The notes: generated from the letters alone by a model not told the origin. Shown: positions 8,295-18,225, counted from the stretch's first letter. The stretch is DNA of 64,000 nt from Allomeiothermus silvanus DSM 9946 (GCF_000092125.1 NC_014212.1:2814279-2878278), one strand, 5' to 3'. Numbers and translations are program-made.

Positions 8295-9578
8295 GTGGAT
8301 CCGTTACAAACCCTTTCCATGCGATCCCTGAAGCGGCGCAGCCTGCTCGCAGCAGGCCTGGGCGCTCTGGCTGGCGGCCTGGTGCGCGCACAAACCTCGC
8401 CTCAGGCCGAAGAGGCTCTGCCCTCCTTCACAGGTCCGGGACCCAATCCCTATTGGACTGGGGTCAACCCCTATGTGGTCTATCCGCAGAAGCTTCCCCT
8501 GCTGCGCCTGACCGACCGGGGCGTACAGCTCGAGACCCCCCGGGCGTATTTCCTCACTGCCCTCACGCCCAACCCGGCCTTCTACGTGCGCTACCACCTG
8601 GACATCCTCCCCAACGCCATCGACCTGGCCAAGTGGCGGCTCAACCTGGAGGGGAACTTCGAACGCCCCCAGCGCCTCAGCTTCGATGATCTGCTCAAGC
8701 TGGAGTCCAGGAGCATCGTGGCGGTGAACCAGTGTTCGGGCAACTCCCGCAGCCGCTTCCAGCCCAGGGTTCCCGGGGGCCAGTGGGGCAACGGGGCCAT
8801 GGGGTGCGCCAAGTGGACCGGGATTCCTCTGAAGGCCCTTCTGGAGATAGCCAAGCCCAAGCCGGGCACGGTGCAGATCCAGTTTGAGGGGTTGGACCGG
8901 GGGCATGGCCCGGAGGGCAAGGGCTCGAGCCGCTTCATGAAGTCCCTCGACCTGAATGATCCCGTGCTGGAGGAGTGCCTCTTGGCCTACGCCATGAACG
9001 ACGAGCCGCTGCCCATGCTCAACGGCTTCCCCCTACGGCTGGTGGTTCCCGGCAAGTTCGCCACCTACTGGCTCAAGCACGTCACCTGGATGCGGGCCCT
9101 TACGGAGGAAGATAAGAACTTCTGGATGGCCTCCGCCTACCGTGTCCCCGATACCCCGAATGGCTCCACCACCCCCGAAGACGTCGCCGCGGGCAAGGTC
9201 AAGACCGTGCCCATCGGCCACTTCAACATGCCGGTACGCTCGTTCATCGTCGATCCCGACGGCTCTGCCCCGCTGATCAAGGGGATGAAAGCGGCGGTAC
9301 GGGGGGTAGCCTTCAGCGGAAATGGCCGGGTGGTGAAGGTAGAGGTCTCCGCCGATGGCGGGCGAAGCTGGGGCGTGGCCGCCTTGGGAGAGTATCTGGG
9401 CCCTTATGCCTTCCGCACCTTCACGTACTTCTGGACCCCCAAGGCCCCAGGGCGCTACACCCTGGCGGTGCGGGCTACCGATGAGAAGGGCAACGTGCAA
9501 CCCGACCAAGGTATCTGGAACCCAGGGGGATATCTCTGGAACAAGATCGAGCGCCAAGAGGTCGTGGTAATCGGTTAG
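8295..9578 (+). CDS. SoxC/SorA-like sulfite dehydrogenase, molybdopterin subunit
   Basis: 427 aa from the GTG at 8295, which follows GGAGGT by 4 nt, a spacing seen at several other starts here. GTG 8274 and ATG 8319 are alternatives. A Tat signal ([17 protein letters not shown]) leads to the sulfite-oxidase-fold molybdopterin domain. Its molybdenum-ligand cysteine is C147 in [14 protein letters not shown]. The segment [16 protein letters not shown] is typical of SoxC-like proteins, and a C-terminal Mo-co dimerisation domain follows. It should oxidise sulfite (or a Sox-bound sulfane) in the periplasm and pass electrons to the cytochromes encoded immediately downstream. No other sox genes are present, so free sulfite is the more likely substrate. 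Confidence 0.87.
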   Translation: MDPLQTLSMRSLKRRSLLAAGLGALAGGLVRAQTSPQAEEALPSFTGPGPNPYWTGVNPYVVYPQKLPLLRLTDRGVQLETPRAYFLTALTPNPAFYVRYHLDILPNAIDLAKWRLNLEGNFERPQRLSFDDLLKLESRSIVAVNQCSGNSRSRFQPRVPGGQWGNGAMGCAKWTGIPLKALLEIAKPKPGTVQIQFEGLDRGHGPEGKGSSRFMKSLDLNDPVLEECLLAYAMNDEPLPMLNGFPLRLVVPGKFATYWLKHVTWMRALTEEDKNFWMASAYRVPDTPNGSTTPEDVAAGKVKTVPIGHFNMPVRSFIVDPDGSAPLIKGMKAAVRGVAFSGNGRVVKVEVSADGGRSWGVAALGEYLGPYAFRTFTYFWTPKAPGRYTLAVRATDEKGNVQPDQGIWNPGGYLWNKIERQEVVVIG

Positions 9579-9587
9579 GAGGCTTCC

Positions 9588-9995
9588 ATGCATAAGGCTT
9601 ATTTCGCTTTAGCCCTTTTCGGCCTCTTGGCCCTGGCCCAAAGCGAAGGCGATACGGGCCTCGCGGAGGCCGGCAGCTACACCCCAGGCCCCTTGGGCCA
9701 GATCACCCAGCCCCTGCCCACCCCCGCGGGAGAGGGCTCGGTGTACCGCGTAGGGGCCTACCCCCTCTACACCCCAGAGCTGGCCGATGGCCCCGGAAAG
9801 GATCTGGTGCAGGGCTACTGCCAGGTCTGCCACAGCACCACCTACATCACCATGCAGCCCCCGCTGCCCGCGGCTACGTGGCAAGCTGAGGTCACCAAGA
9901 TGATCAACACCTACGGGGCCCAGATCCCCGAGGATGCTGCTAAGGCTATCACCGCCTATCTGCAAGCCCACTACACCCCGGAGACCCGCAAATGA
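9588..9995 (+). CDS. Small periplasmic cytochrome c, partner of sulfite dehydrogenase
   Basis: 135 aa with a Sec signal (cleavage near LALAQ). One heme c attachment site CQVCH is at residues 78-82, in a short C-terminal cytochrome domain ending in helix [12 protein letters not shown]. The ~50 residues before the domain are proline-rich. It lies 9 bp downstream of the molybdopterin subunit with a good RBS (GGAGG) and overlaps the next cytochrome gene by 4 bp (ATGA). It is the likely heme subunit (SorB-like) of the dehydrogenase, an inference from position and size. Confidence 0.82.
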   Translation: MHKAYFALALFGLLALAQSEGDTGLAEAGSYTPGPLGQITQPLPTPAGEGSVYRVGAYPLYTPELADGPGKDLVQGYCQVCHSTTYITMQPPLPAATWQAEVTKMINTYGAQIPEDAAKAITAYLQAHYTPETRK

Positions 9996-10447
9996 AGATG
10001 AAACCTATCCTCCTATCCTTTCTGGTGCTGGGTGGCCTGGCCGCTGCCCAGGGATTTGATGGGGCTAAACTGTACAGCACAAACTGCTCGGGATGCCACC
10101 AGGCGGGCGGCCAGGGTATCCCTGGAGTCTTTCCCCCATTGGCGGGCCACGTGCCTCAGATCCTGGAGGCCAAAGGGGGCCGCGAGTACCTCATCCACGT
10201 AATGCTGTATGGCCTTCAGGGCCCCATCGAGGTCAAGGGGACTAAGTACAGCGGTGCCATGCCCGCCTGGGCCCAACTCAAAGACGGCGAGATCGCGGCC
10301 ATCCTGAACCATATCAGCACCTCCTGGGGCAACAAGTTCCCCGAGGGACAGAAGCCTTTTACCCCCGAAGAGGTGGGGGCGAAACGGGCCCAGAAGCTGA
10401 CCGCGGCCCAAGTCCTCGAGGCCCGCAAGGCGCTCGGCTTGAAATAA
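9992..10447 (+). CDS. Class I cytochrome c
   Basis: 151 aa. A Sec signal (ends LAAAQG) is followed by a mono-heme cytochrome c domain with CSGCH at residues 32-36. A candidate axial methionine is M90 in [10 protein letters not shown] ~40-residue C-terminal extension ([20 protein letters not shown]) is charged and helical. Translation is coupled to the preceding cytochrome (ATGA). It probably carries electrons from the sulfite dehydrogenase to the terminal oxidase. Confidence 0.85.
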   Translation: MKMKPILLSFLVLGGLAAAQGFDGAKLYSTNCSGCHQAGGQGIPGVFPPLAGHVPQILEAKGGREYLIHVMLYGLQGPIEVKGTKYSGAMPAWAQLKDGEIAAILNHISTSWGNKFPEGQKPFTPEEVGAKRAQKLTAAQVLEARKALGLK

Positions 10448-10448
10448 G

Positions 10449-10808
10449 GTGCATCTCCTCCTCTCCGCCCTGATTGGCCTATCCGCCGGATTGCTCTCGG
10501 GGCTCTTCGGAATCGGGGGCGGGGTCATTGTGGTACCCGCCCTCATCTTCCTCTTGGGCCTGGACCAGCGCACGGCCACCGGAACCTCGCTCGCTGCCCT
10601 CCTCCTGCCGGTGGGAATCCTGGGGGTGCTGGCCTATGCCCGGGAAGGGGCGGTACGCTGGCCGGTAGCAGCCCTAATAGCCCTGGGACTCCTTCTAGGA
10701 ACCTTTTTCGGAGCCAGGCTGGCCTGGCAGCTTCCCGAAGGGGCCCTCCGGGTGGGGCTGGCTTTGCTGCTCATCGGGGTGGCGCTGCATCTACTCCTTC
10801 GGCGCTGA
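10449..10808 (+). CDS. TauE/SafE-family permease, half-length
   Basis: 119 aa starting at GTG directly after the cytochrome stop. It is almost entirely hydrophobic with about four membrane helices. The glycine-rich TauE motif (GLLSGLFGIGGGVIVVPAL) and the loop RTATGTSLAA are present. Typical TauE/SafE proteins are ~250 aa with two such halves. This is a single-repeat form that would need to dimerise. Some family members export sulfite or sulfonate anions, which fits the sulfite oxidation genes upstream. Confidence 0.82.
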   Translation: MHLLLSALIGLSAGLLSGLFGIGGGVIVVPALIFLLGLDQRTATGTSLAALLLPVGILGVLAYAREGAVRWPVAALIALGLLLGTFFGARLAWQLPEGALRVGLALLLIGVALHLLLRR

Positions 10809-10904
10809 GGGGCGGGGACAGCGCTATTGCTGCGCCCGGATGGCCTCCTGCGTCCACGGCTAGCCCAAAGGCCCGGGAGCATGATAGCCTTCGGGGTTTG
10901 GCCT

Positions 10905-10910
10905 TAGAAT
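10905..10910 (+). promoter_or_regulatory. -10-like element for gatB
   Basis: TAGAAT ends 8 nt before the gatB ATG, and no Shine-Dalgarno sequence is visible. This is consistent with a leaderless transcript. No good -35 is seen. Confidence 0.5.
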
Positions 10911-10918
10911 AAACCCGT

Positions 10919-12346
10919 ATGTCGGGTTTTGAAGCCGTGGTGGGCTTAGAGGTGCACCTGCACCTCAAAACGCACAGCAAGATGTTCTCCCCTGCCCCCG
11001 CCGAGTATTTCGGGGATGGTCCCAACACCCACGTCCACGCCATCGATTTGGGGCTACCTGGAGTGTTGCCGAGCGTGAACGCGCGGGCTGTCGATTACGG
11101 GATCATGTTCGCGCTGGCCCTGGGCTGTGAAATAGCCCCGTGGACGCAATTCCACCGCAAAAGCTACTTCTACCCCGACATGCCCAAGAACTACCAGATC
11201 AGCCAGTACGACCGCCCCCTTGGGCGCAACGGCTACCTGGAGGTCGCGGGAGAGCGCATCGGGATCAAACGGGTGCACCTCGAGGAAGATGCAGGAAAGA
11301 GTATGCACCCCAAGGGAGCCACGTACAGCCTGATCGACCTCAACCGGGCGGGGGCCCCCCTCATCGAGATGGTGACCGAACCGGACATCAGAAGCCCCGA
11401 GCAGGCCCGGCTGTTCCTTTCCCACATCCGCAGCATCGCGCAGGCCCTCGGCATCTCCGATGCCAACCCCGAAGAGGGCAAGATGCGCGCCGACGTCAAC
11501 GTTTCGGTGCGGCGGCCAGGGGAAGCGCTGGGCACCAAGGTCGAGATCAAAAACCTCAACTCCTTCAAGAGCGTAGCCCGCGCCCTGGAGTTCGAGATCC
11601 GGCGGCAGACCGAACTCCTGCGCCAGGGCCGCCGGGTTGAGCAGGCCACGCTGGGCTGGGACGAGGCTGCGGGGAAAACCTACGTGATGCGGGTGAAGGA
11701 GGGCGAATCCGACTACCGCTACTTCCCCGAGCCAGACCTGCCGCCCTTGCGCATAGACCAAGCCTGGCTCGAGCGCATAAAAGCCGCCATGCCTGAGCTT
11801 CCCGCGCAAAAGTACGCGCGCTATTTGGCCTCGGGCATTCGCCCGTACGACGCGGAGATTCTGGCCTATAACGCTTCACTTTCCCGGTTTTTCGATCAGG
11901 CCCTCGAGCGCTACGAGGGCAATCCGCAGTCCCTCGCTAACTGGCTCAACGCCGACATCGCGGGCTACCTCAACGAGCGGGGGCTCGAGATCCACGACAC
12001 CCGGCTCACCCCCCAAAACCTCGCCAAGCTCGCCGGGCTGCAAGAGCGGGGAGACATCACCAGCCGGGTGGCCAAAGATCTGCTGGCGGAGGTGATGGAA
12101 GGGGCCGATCCCGAGAAGCTGGTAGACGAACGGGGGCTCAAGGCGGTGGTAGATGCCGAGGCCATCCGGGCCCTGGTGGAGAAGGTGGTGGCCGCTAATC
12201 CACAGGTGGTAGAGCAGATCAAAGGCGGCAAAGCCCAGGCCATCAACGCCCTCTTGGGCCAGGTGATGCGACAATCCAAGGGCACAGCCCAGCCGGACCT
12301 GGTGCGGCAGCTATTGGCTGAGGCAATCGGGGTAACCCCGGCCTGA
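10919..12346 (+). CDS. gatB: Asp/Glu-tRNA amidotransferase subunit B
   Basis: 475 aa, the usual length. The N-terminus VVGLEVHLHLKTHSKMFSPA and the conserved blocks YFYPDMPKNYQISQYDRP and DLNRAGAPLIEMV are GatB hallmarks. A helical GatB/YqeY domain forms the C-terminus (about 325-475). The protein activates misacylated Asp-tRNA(Asn) or Glu-tRNA(Gln) by phosphorylation so that GatA-derived ammonia can amidate it. gatA and gatC are not in this window. The start is preceded by TAGAAT and no RBS, so the mRNA may be leaderless. Confidence 0.96.
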   Translation: MSGFEAVVGLEVHLHLKTHSKMFSPAPAEYFGDGPNTHVHAIDLGLPGVLPSVNARAVDYGIMFALALGCEIAPWTQFHRKSYFYPDMPKNYQISQYDRPLGRNGYLEVAGERIGIKRVHLEEDAGKSMHPKGATYSLIDLNRAGAPLIEMVTEPDIRSPEQARLFLSHIRSIAQALGISDANPEEGKMRADVNVSVRRPGEALGTKVEIKNLNSFKSVARALEFEIRRQTELLRQGRRVEQATLGWDEAAGKTYVMRVKEGESDYRYFPEPDLPPLRIDQAWLERIKAAMPELPAQKYARYLASGIRPYDAEILAYNASLSRFFDQALERYEGNPQSLANWLNADIAGYLNERGLEIHDTRLTPQNLAKLAGLQERGDITSRVAKDLLAEVMEGADPEKLVDERGLKAVVDAEAIRALVEKVVAANPQVVEQIKGGKAQAINALLGQVMRQSKGTAQPDLVRQLLAEAIGVTPA

Positions 12347-12371
12347 TGCACCCGGATCCACCACGACGCCT

Positions 12372-13379
12372 ATGAAATACGAAGACGCAGGGGTCAACAT
12401 CGACCGCAAGGCCGCAGCGCTCCAGGCGGCCTCGGCCAAAATCAAAAGCACCTACACACCGGAGGTGCTGTGGGGTTTGGGAGCTTTTGGCGGGATGCTC
12501 GAGGTCTCCCGCCTGAAAACTATGGAACAGCCCGTGCTCGTCGCCAGCACCGACGGGGTGGGAACCAAGACTTTACTGGCCGCCCAAACCGGGCGCTGGG
12601 AGGGCCTGGGGTTCGATATCGTCAATCATTGTATCAACGACCTGCTGGTCCAGGGGGCTAGGCCCCTGTTTTTTCTTGACTATGTGGCGAGCGCACGGCT
12701 CGAGGCCGAGGTTTTAGGAGCCGTACTGGCTTCGCTGGCCGAGGCCTGCCAAGCCGCTGGGATACCCCTGCTGGGTGGCGAGACCGCCGAGATGCCAGGG
12801 GTGTATCACCCCGGCGGCTTGGACCTGGTAGGCACCATCGTGGGCGTGGTGGACCGGCCCAAGATCGTGGACGGTTCGAGGGTAGAGCCCGGCGACACGA
12901 TTCTGGCCCTTCCCTCCTCAGGGTTGCACACCAATGGCTATTCGCTGGCGCGCCAGGTATTTGCAGGCTTTGACCTAGAGCAACCCCGCCCCGAACTGGG
13001 GGGAGCCAGCCTAGCAACGGCCCTGCTCGAACCCCACCGGAGCTACCTCGAGCCCGTCTCCAGGCTGCTCGACTCGGGCTTGGAGGTAGGGGCCATGACC
13101 CACATCACCGGGGGTGGGGTCTACGAAAACCTGCCCAGGGTGCTTCCCCAGGGCCTGGGGGCAGAAATTCACCGCGGAAGCTGGCCCATTCCCCCTATCT
13201 TCAGCTTGATCCAGCAGCTCGGGCAGGTTGAGCTAGCCGAGATGTTCCGGGTCTTCAACATGGGGCTGGGCTATCTGATTGTCATGAAAGAAAGTAGCGC
13301 AGAACAAGCTCTACAAACACTGGGCGTGGGGTATCGTGTAGGGCGCATCGTCGCAGGGGCCGGGGTAAGGGTGGTCTGA
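12372..13379 (+). CDS. purM: Phosphoribosylformylglycinamidine cyclo-ligase
   Basis: 335 aa, full length. The N-terminal YEDAGVNIDRK and the glycine-rich blocks STDGVGTKTLLA, CINDLLVQGARPLFFLDYVA and GGETAEMPGVY are characteristic of PurM. The enzyme converts FGAM to AIR in purine synthesis using ATP. It starts 25 bp after gatB on the same strand and is followed 30 bp later by the phosphatase gene, so it may be transcribed with both. No other pur genes are present in the window. Confidence 0.96.
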   Translation: MKYEDAGVNIDRKAAALQAASAKIKSTYTPEVLWGLGAFGGMLEVSRLKTMEQPVLVASTDGVGTKTLLAAQTGRWEGLGFDIVNHCINDLLVQGARPLFFLDYVASARLEAEVLGAVLASLAEACQAAGIPLLGGETAEMPGVYHPGGLDLVGTIVGVVDRPKIVDGSRVEPGDTILALPSSGLHTNGYSLARQVFAGFDLEQPRPELGGASLATALLEPHRSYLEPVSRLLDSGLEVGAMTHITGGGVYENLPRVLPQGLGAEIHRGSWPIPPIFSLIQQLGQVELAEMFRVFNMGLGYLIVMKESSAEQALQTLGVGYRVGRIVAGAGVRVV

Positions 13380-13409
13380 ACCCTCCCCAGCGCTTCGCAG
13401 CTGGTCTAT

Positions 13410-14072
13410 ATGCGAGAACTCTGGCTGGTCCGACACGGGGAGACCACCTGGAACGCCGAGGGGCGGCACCAGGGGCAGCTCAACGTGCCGCTCTCGCCCC
13501 GGGGGGTGGGGCAAACCTTCCGCCTAGCCGAGCGCCTGCGCGCCAGTGGGGTGGTATTCGACAAGCTGTATAGCTCCGACCTCGAGCGGGCCCAGGAGAC
13601 CGCCCGGCCCATCGCCCAGGCCCTGGATATGCCCATCTACCTCGACCCACGCATCCGCGAGGTCAACTCCGGGCGGCTGCAAGGACTGCTGCAAAGCGAA
13701 ATCGAAGCGCACTTCCCCGACTACGTGCGGGCCGTACGGGCCGACCCCTGGAACACCCCTCGCCCCCAGGGGGAAAGCATGGCCGAGGTGAGCCGCCGGG
13801 TCGAGGCCTTCTTGCGCGAACTGCCCTCGGGCCGGTTTCTGATCGTGACCCACGGCGGGGTGATCCGAGCGGCGCTCAAGCTGGCGCTGAACCTGGATGG
13901 CGATACCTGGCGGCGCTTCCGTATCCAAAACACCTCGATCACCCGGCTGGCCTTTCCCGAAGGGGCCGTGGCGTCTTTTCGCGAGGAGGGCTATGCCATC
14001 ACGGTAGGGGACGCCGCCCACCTCGAGCGCTGGGCTGAAGCCCTTACCACCGACGAGGTAGAAGCTGGCTAA
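13410..14072 (+). CDS. Histidine phosphatase (phosphoglycerate mutase-like)
   Basis: 220 aa. The catalytic RHGET block is near the N-terminus (LWLVRHGETTWNAEGRHQGQ), and the second catalytic histidine lies in FLIVTHGGVIRA. Family members include cofactor-dependent phosphoglycerate mutases, alpha-ribazole phosphatases and broad phosphatases. This length and the lack of the extra mutase segments favour a phosphatase. The substrate cannot be told from the sequence. Confidence 0.88.
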   Translation: MRELWLVRHGETTWNAEGRHQGQLNVPLSPRGVGQTFRLAERLRASGVVFDKLYSSDLERAQETARPIAQALDMPIYLDPRIREVNSGRLQGLLQSEIEAHFPDYVRAVRADPWNTPRPQGESMAEVSRRVEAFLRELPSGRFLIVTHGGVIRAALKLALNLDGDTWRRFRIQNTSITRLAFPEGAVASFREEGYAITVGDAAHLERWAEALTTDEVEAG

Positions 14073-14125
14073 GATCGCCGGGACTGGCCCTCCCTCTACC
14101 GGCTGGTTTGAGCCAGGGCTTGCTA

Positions 14126-14131
14126 TACACT
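14126..14131 (+). promoter_or_regulatory. -10-like element for the SDR gene
   Basis: TACACT ends 7 nt before the ATG at 14139 and no RBS is visible, so a leaderless start is likely. Confidence 0.5.
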
Positions 14132-14138
14132 TGATTCC

Positions 14139-14903
14139 ATGTTCCAGGGCAAAGTCGTCTTGGTAACCGGAGCCGCCCGGGGTATCGGGCGGGCCATCGC
14201 TGAGCTGTTCGCCCAGGAAGGGGCACTGCTGGCGGTGTGCGACATGCGGCCCGAGATTCAGGAGTTGGCCGAAAGCCTAGGGGCCTTCGCCTTACGGGCA
14301 GATATCGCTAACGAGCGCGACCGAGAACGCTTCGTGCAGGGGGCGGTGAAGGCCTGGGGAGGGCTCGACGTGCTGGTCAACAACGCCGCCACCGCCGCAG
14401 CGGGCTCGGCCTTGCGGGTAGGGCTCGAGGCCTGGCAGCGGGTGCTCGAGGTCAACCTGACCGCTCCCATGCACCTCTCGGCATTGGCTGCCCGGGAGAT
14501 GGCCAAAACCGGCGGGGGGGCCATCGTGAACGTAGCCAGCGTGCAGGGGTTGTTCGCCGAGCAGGAGAACGCAGCCTACAACGCGTCGAAGGGCGGGCTG
14601 ATCAACCTCACCCGTTCCTTGGCGCTCGACTTAGCCCCCCTGGGCATCCGGGTGAACGCGGTCGCACCCGGAGCCATCGCAACCGAAGGGGTTTTGGGAG
14701 CCATCGCTGCCTCCCCCGATCCGGAAAAGACCCTCCGCGACTGGGAAGACCTGCACGCCTTACGGCGGCTGGGGCAACCCGATGAGGTGGCCCAGGCAGT
14801 GATGTTTCTGGCTTCCGAGCGGGCCAGCTTCATCACCGGGGCCATCCTCCCCGTAGACGGGGGCATGACCGCCAGCTTCATGATGGCGGGAAGGCCGGTT
14901 TAA
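14139..14903 (+). CDS. Short-chain dehydrogenase/reductase (SDR)
   Basis: 254 aa, classical SDR. The NAD(P)-binding [14 protein letters not shown] is at residues 9-22, NNAA follows the fourth strand, catalytic Ser lies in NVASVQG, and YNASKGG gives the catalytic Tyr and Lys. The C-terminus ends with the usual [16 protein letters not shown]. An acidic residue after the second strand (VCDMR) favours NAD over NADP. The substrate is unknown. Its TAA stop overlaps the stop of the convergent debranching-enzyme gene (TTAA). Confidence 0.9.
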   Translation: MFQGKVVLVTGAARGIGRAIAELFAQEGALLAVCDMRPEIQELAESLGAFALRADIANERDRERFVQGAVKAWGGLDVLVNNAATAAAGSALRVGLEAWQRVLEVNLTAPMHLSALAAREMAKTGGGAIVNVASVQGLFAEQENAAYNASKGGLINLTRSLALDLAPLGIRVNAVAPGAIATEGVLGAIAASPDPEKTLRDWEDLHALRRLGQPDEVAQAVMFLASERASFITGAILPVDGGMTASFMMAGRPV

Positions 14904-16738
14904 GCCGGGCTCAACAACCCCTCCTGGGGTGGCTCGGCCCTCACCCCAGGCTCCATCCCCCACACCACCCGCAGCAGGTACACCACCGCTGCCGCATCCC
15001 ACGCCTGCGGGCGACAAGCCGCCGGGTAGGGAACGGGCGGTTCGCCCTCGTGCCGCTCGTAGCCGCCCACCAACTCCGGCAGGCGCAGGTCATGCTGGGT
15101 CATAGCCAGGCGAAAAAGGGCCTCCGCTACTTTTTGGGCCTCCTGGTGGAAGCCGTAGCGGGCCAACCCCCCGGCAAAGATCGCGGTGTCGTGTGGCCAG
15201 ACCGAGCCGTTATGGTAAGAAAGCGGATTGTACCGTACCTCGCCCGCACCTAAGGTACGCAAGCCCCAGCCGCTCCAAAGCGCCGGCGAAAACAGGGTCC
15301 GAACCAACGCCGGAGCAATCTCCGGGGGGACGATGCCGCTCCACAACAAGTGGCCAGGGTTAGAGGAGAGAACCCTGAGCGGCCTTTTCTCTCCATCCAG
15401 CGCCAGGGCGTAGGTTGCTAATTCGGGCAGCCAGAATTTCTGATGGAAGAGTTCCTTGATCTGCTCGGCCCTAGCCTCCCAGCCTTGGGCCAGCTCCGGC
15501 TGGCCCAAGGCCCGGTAGAACCCCGCGGCAGCCCGGTAAGCGGCATACGCATAGCCCTGCACCTCGCTTACGGTAATCGCCCCCTTAGCCAGCGAACCGT
15601 CCTGGTGGCTTTGCGAATCGCCCGAATCCTTCCAGGATTGCACGGTGAGGCCCTTCTCGTTGGGCAAGAACTCCAAAAGCCCATCCCCGTCGGGGTCGGC
15701 GTAGGTAGTCATCCAGGAAAGAGCCGCCTCCCAGTTGGGCTGTAGCTGCCGGACAAACGCGAGATCCCCGGTATCGTGCCAGTAGCGCTCCAAGAGGATC
15801 ACGAATAGCGGCGTGGCGTCTACCGTGCCGTAGTAGCGGCCAAAGGGGAGCTTTCCGGTACGGGAGAGTTCGCCCAGCCTTACCTCGTGGAGGATTTTGC
15901 CGGGGGCCTCGTCGCGAAAAGGATCTACCTCCTTGCCCTGGTGCTGGGCGAGGTAGGTGAGCACCCCTTTGGCGACCTCCGCCCCCCAGGGCAGCATCAT
16001 GTAGGCGGTGAGCAGGGCGTCGCGGCCAAACGGGCAGACGTACCAGGGGATGCCCGCCGCCGGGTACAGCCCTTCAGGGAGTGAAAAAAGCAGCGCCCGT
16101 AAATCGGTGAGGGCTTGCTCCAAGACCTGTTGGCTGCGCCCGCTCGAGAGGTGCAGGGGAAAGCGCCGAATCCACTCCTCGTAGCTGGGAAGCTCGGTGC
16201 CGTGTGGATCAAAGGGGCTCTCGAAGCGGGCCTCTACGGCTATCCTGGCCTTTTCATGGGGCTTTAGCTCGAGCTTCCAGCGGCCATCGGGGGCAGCAGG
16301 TTGGGCTTCCAGCCGGGTGGCGACCTCGAGGCCGTCCTCGGAAGTGTAAGAGAACCCCGTGACCTTACGGGTCACCCGGTGCCATCCCCGGGCCTCGAAC
16401 AAGTCCACGAAGTCTGCGGCAGCGTCGAGGGAGAGCTCGAGGATATGGGGCTCGAGCGAGGTGTTCTCGACCTCGAGGCTATCGCGAAAGCCTCCCCGGT
16501 ATAGCACCAACTCCCGCCGCAACCCTACTTTTTGGTCTGGGCCTACGATGAGCCCCCAGTGCTGCACCAAATGGTCCGGTCGGGGGGTCTCGGAGAGCAG
16601 CAGGTGAAAGCCCGGCAGGTTCCAGCGGTAACGCGAAAGGTAACGCGTGTCGTGGCGGTAAAAACCTTCCTCGTGCTCTCCTACCATCCCCTGGTCGGAA
16701 AGCACCGCGTATGTATCGTCTTCTTTGAGCGGTAACAT
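14900..16738 (-). CDS. Glycogen-debranching-type amylo-alpha-1,6-glucosidase
   Basis: 612 aa. The N-terminal beta-sandwich domain (GDE_N-like: [25 protein letters not shown]) is followed by an (alpha/alpha)6-barrel. The barrel contains blocks seen in debranching and trehalase-like glycosidases ([49 protein letters not shown]). It should cleave alpha-1,6 linkages or related glucosides in the cytoplasm. It lies downstream of a sugar ABC transporter on the same strand, 120 bp after the last permease gene. A 7-bp inverted repeat sits just upstream of its start. Confidence 0.85.
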   Translation of the reverse strand: MLPLKEDDTYAVLSDQGMVGEHEEGFYRHDTRYLSRYRWNLPGFHLLLSETPRPDHLVQHWGLIVGPDQKVGLRRELVLYRGGFRDSLEVENTSLEPHILELSLDAAADFVDLFEARGWHRVTRKVTGFSYTSEDGLEVATRLEAQPAAPDGRWKLELKPHEKARIAVEARFESPFDPHGTELPSYEEWIRRFPLHLSSGRSQQVLEQALTDLRALLFSLPEGLYPAAGIPWYVCPFGRDALLTAYMMLPWGAEVAKGVLTYLAQHQGKEVDPFRDEAPGKILHEVRLGELSRTGKLPFGRYYGTVDATPLFVILLERYWHDTGDLAFVRQLQPNWEAALSWMTTYADPDGDGLLEFLPNEKGLTVQSWKDSGDSQSHQDGSLAKGAITVSEVQGYAYAAYRAAAGFYRALGQPELAQGWEARAEQIKELFHQKFWLPELATYALALDGEKRPLRVLSSNPGHLLWSGIVPPEIAPALVRTLFSPALWSGWGLRTLGAGEVRYNPLSYHNGSVWPHDTAIFAGGLARYGFHQEAQKVAEALFRLAMTQHDLRLPELVGGYERHEGEPPVPYPAACRPQAWDAAAVVYLLRVVWGMEPGVRAEPPQEGLLSPA

Positions 16739-16750
16739 AGAAAAACCTCG

Positions 16751-16773
16751 CTGATAGCTCTTACGCCTATCAG
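16751..16773. repeat. Inverted repeat upstream of debranching gene
   Basis: CTGATAG (16751-16757) and CTATCAG (16767-16773) form a 7-bp stem with a 9-nt loop, 12 nt upstream of the debranching-enzyme start. It could be an operator or a 5' leader hairpin between the permease gene and this gene. Confidence 0.4.
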
Positions 16774-16857
16774 TTATCCACTACGGGTGGAGCCTGGGAA
16801 GCTTCGCCTCAGGGCCGAACTCGAAAACGCGCACAAACCTACACTTCTTGGGGACAC

Positions 16858-18225
16858 TTAGCCCTTCACCCCGCTGGTCGAAACCCCCTCGACAAAGTAG
16901 CGCTGGAACACCACGAACAGGATCACCACCGGGATCATCGAGAGAAAGGCGCTGGCCAGCATCGCACCCCAGTCGCCTTGCACTCCGTAGGAACTGCGGA
17001 AGAAGTTGAGCCCCAGGGGCAGGGTGTAGTTGTTTTGTTGCGCCGAGAGGATCACCGTGGCCTTGAAGAACTCATTCCACACCCCCTGGAAGGTCAGGAT
17101 GGTGAGGGCTCCCAAAGCCGGGGTGGCCATCGGCAGGATGATGCGGAAGAAGGTAACGAGGGGGTTGGCTCCGTCGATGAGCGCCGCCTCCTCGATCTCG
17201 CGGGGGATGCTCTCGAAGAACTGCTTCATCAGGAATACCCGGGCCATGTCAACGCCAATCCATATGATCAGTCCCCACAACGCCCCTACCAAGCCCAGAT
17301 CGCGCAAGACCAGGTAGTTGGAGATAAAGGTGACCTGGGCAGGAACCGCCAGCAGGAGGATGATAGCCCCGAAGATCAGGTTCTTGCCGGGCAGGTACAT
17401 CCGCGCCAAAGCGTAACCGGCCATCGAGGCGAAGATCAGGTTGATGACCACCGCCGCCAACGCCACGAAGAAGGTATTGGCCGTCCAGCGCAAAAAGAGG
17501 CTCTCGCGGGTGTCGGGGTTACGCGCCTCATTGAACACCCGCAGGTAGTTGCGGAAGGTGTAACCGAAAAAGCCCGGCGTGATGCTGTCCCAGCTGGCTA
17601 CCCGGCCCCGGCGCTCCAGACGGTTGGGGTCTAGGGTAGCATCGTAAAAACGCTGGGTGCGCGGGGCCTCGACATCGAGCGGGAGGCGGGGGGCCTTAGG
17701 CCCAGAGCCGGGATAGGTCACGGTGAACCTATAGCGCACGATCTGGCCGGGCTCGCCATCCACCGTAGCAGGGGTCCGGCTCACCTCCTCCACCGGCGAA
17801 ACCTTGGCGTACTGCGAGGCCTGAACCTCAACCAGCACCGCGCTCAGGCCGGCCCCGGCCCGGCGGGTAGGGACCACTACGGTAGGGGGCACAGGCTGCT
17901 GGTCACGGGGCACGAAATAAGCCACCTCAAAGGGAACCTTGGCTCCTGGTGCAAACCCCCCAGTCCACGGGTTACCTGCCCCCTGTTGTCCCAATCGCCA
18001 GGCGGCTACCCAGTTGGCGGGCTGGAGCTGGGCAAAGTAGTAACGGAAGGGGTACTCGAGCGGGTTATCCTTGAGGCTGCCCAGGAAAGCCACGTAGAAG
18101 GGGCCGATAAAAAATACCGTCAAAGCCAGCATGGCCCCGTACACCCAGCCCACCCTGGCCCAGCGCTGGCGGGCCAGAAAGCGCTCGTCGAGTTTGGCTT
18201 TGGGTCGAGCGATCTGCGTTGCCAT
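16858..18225 (-). CDS. Sugar ABC transporter permease, MalG-like, with large loop
   Basis: 455 aa from ATG 18225, which has GGAGG 4 nt upstream; an upstream in-frame start has no RBS. The first membrane helix (YGAMLALTVFFIGPFYVAFL) is followed by an unusual ~185-residue soluble segment before the remaining five helices. The EAA loop (EEAALIDGANPLVTFFRIILP) that contacts the ATPase is intact. Typical MalG proteins are ~280-300 aa, so the loop between TM1 and TM2 is greatly enlarged. It pairs with the MalF-like permease just upstream. No ATPase gene for this system is in the window, so a shared MsmK/MalK-type ATPase is likely. Confidence 0.88.
   Translation of the reverse strand: MATQIARPKAKLDERFLARQRWARVGWVYGAMLALTVFFIGPFYVAFLGSLKDNPLEYPFRYYFAQLQPANWVAAWRLGQQGAGNPWTGGFAPGAKVPFEVAYFVPRDQQPVPPTVVVPTRRAGAGLSAVLVEVQASQYAKVSPVEEVSRTPATVDGEPGQIVRYRFTVTYPGSGPKAPRLPLDVEAPRTQRFYDATLDPNRLERRGRVASWDSITPGFFGYTFRNYLRVFNEARNPDTRESLFLRWTANTFFVALAAVVINLIFASMAGYALARMYLPGKNLIFGAIILLLAVPAQVTFISNYLVLRDLGLVGALWGLIIWIGVDMARVFLMKQFFESIPREIEEAALIDGANPLVTFFRIILPMATPALGALTILTFQGVWNEFFKATVILSAQQNNYTLPLGLNFFRSSYGVQGDWGAMLASAFLSMIPVVILFVVFQRYFVEGVSTSGVKG

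Noticed and set aside
11054-11809. A long minus-strand open frame opposite gatB
   Set aside because: It lies entirely within the conserved gatB gene, and its translation shows no domain pattern.
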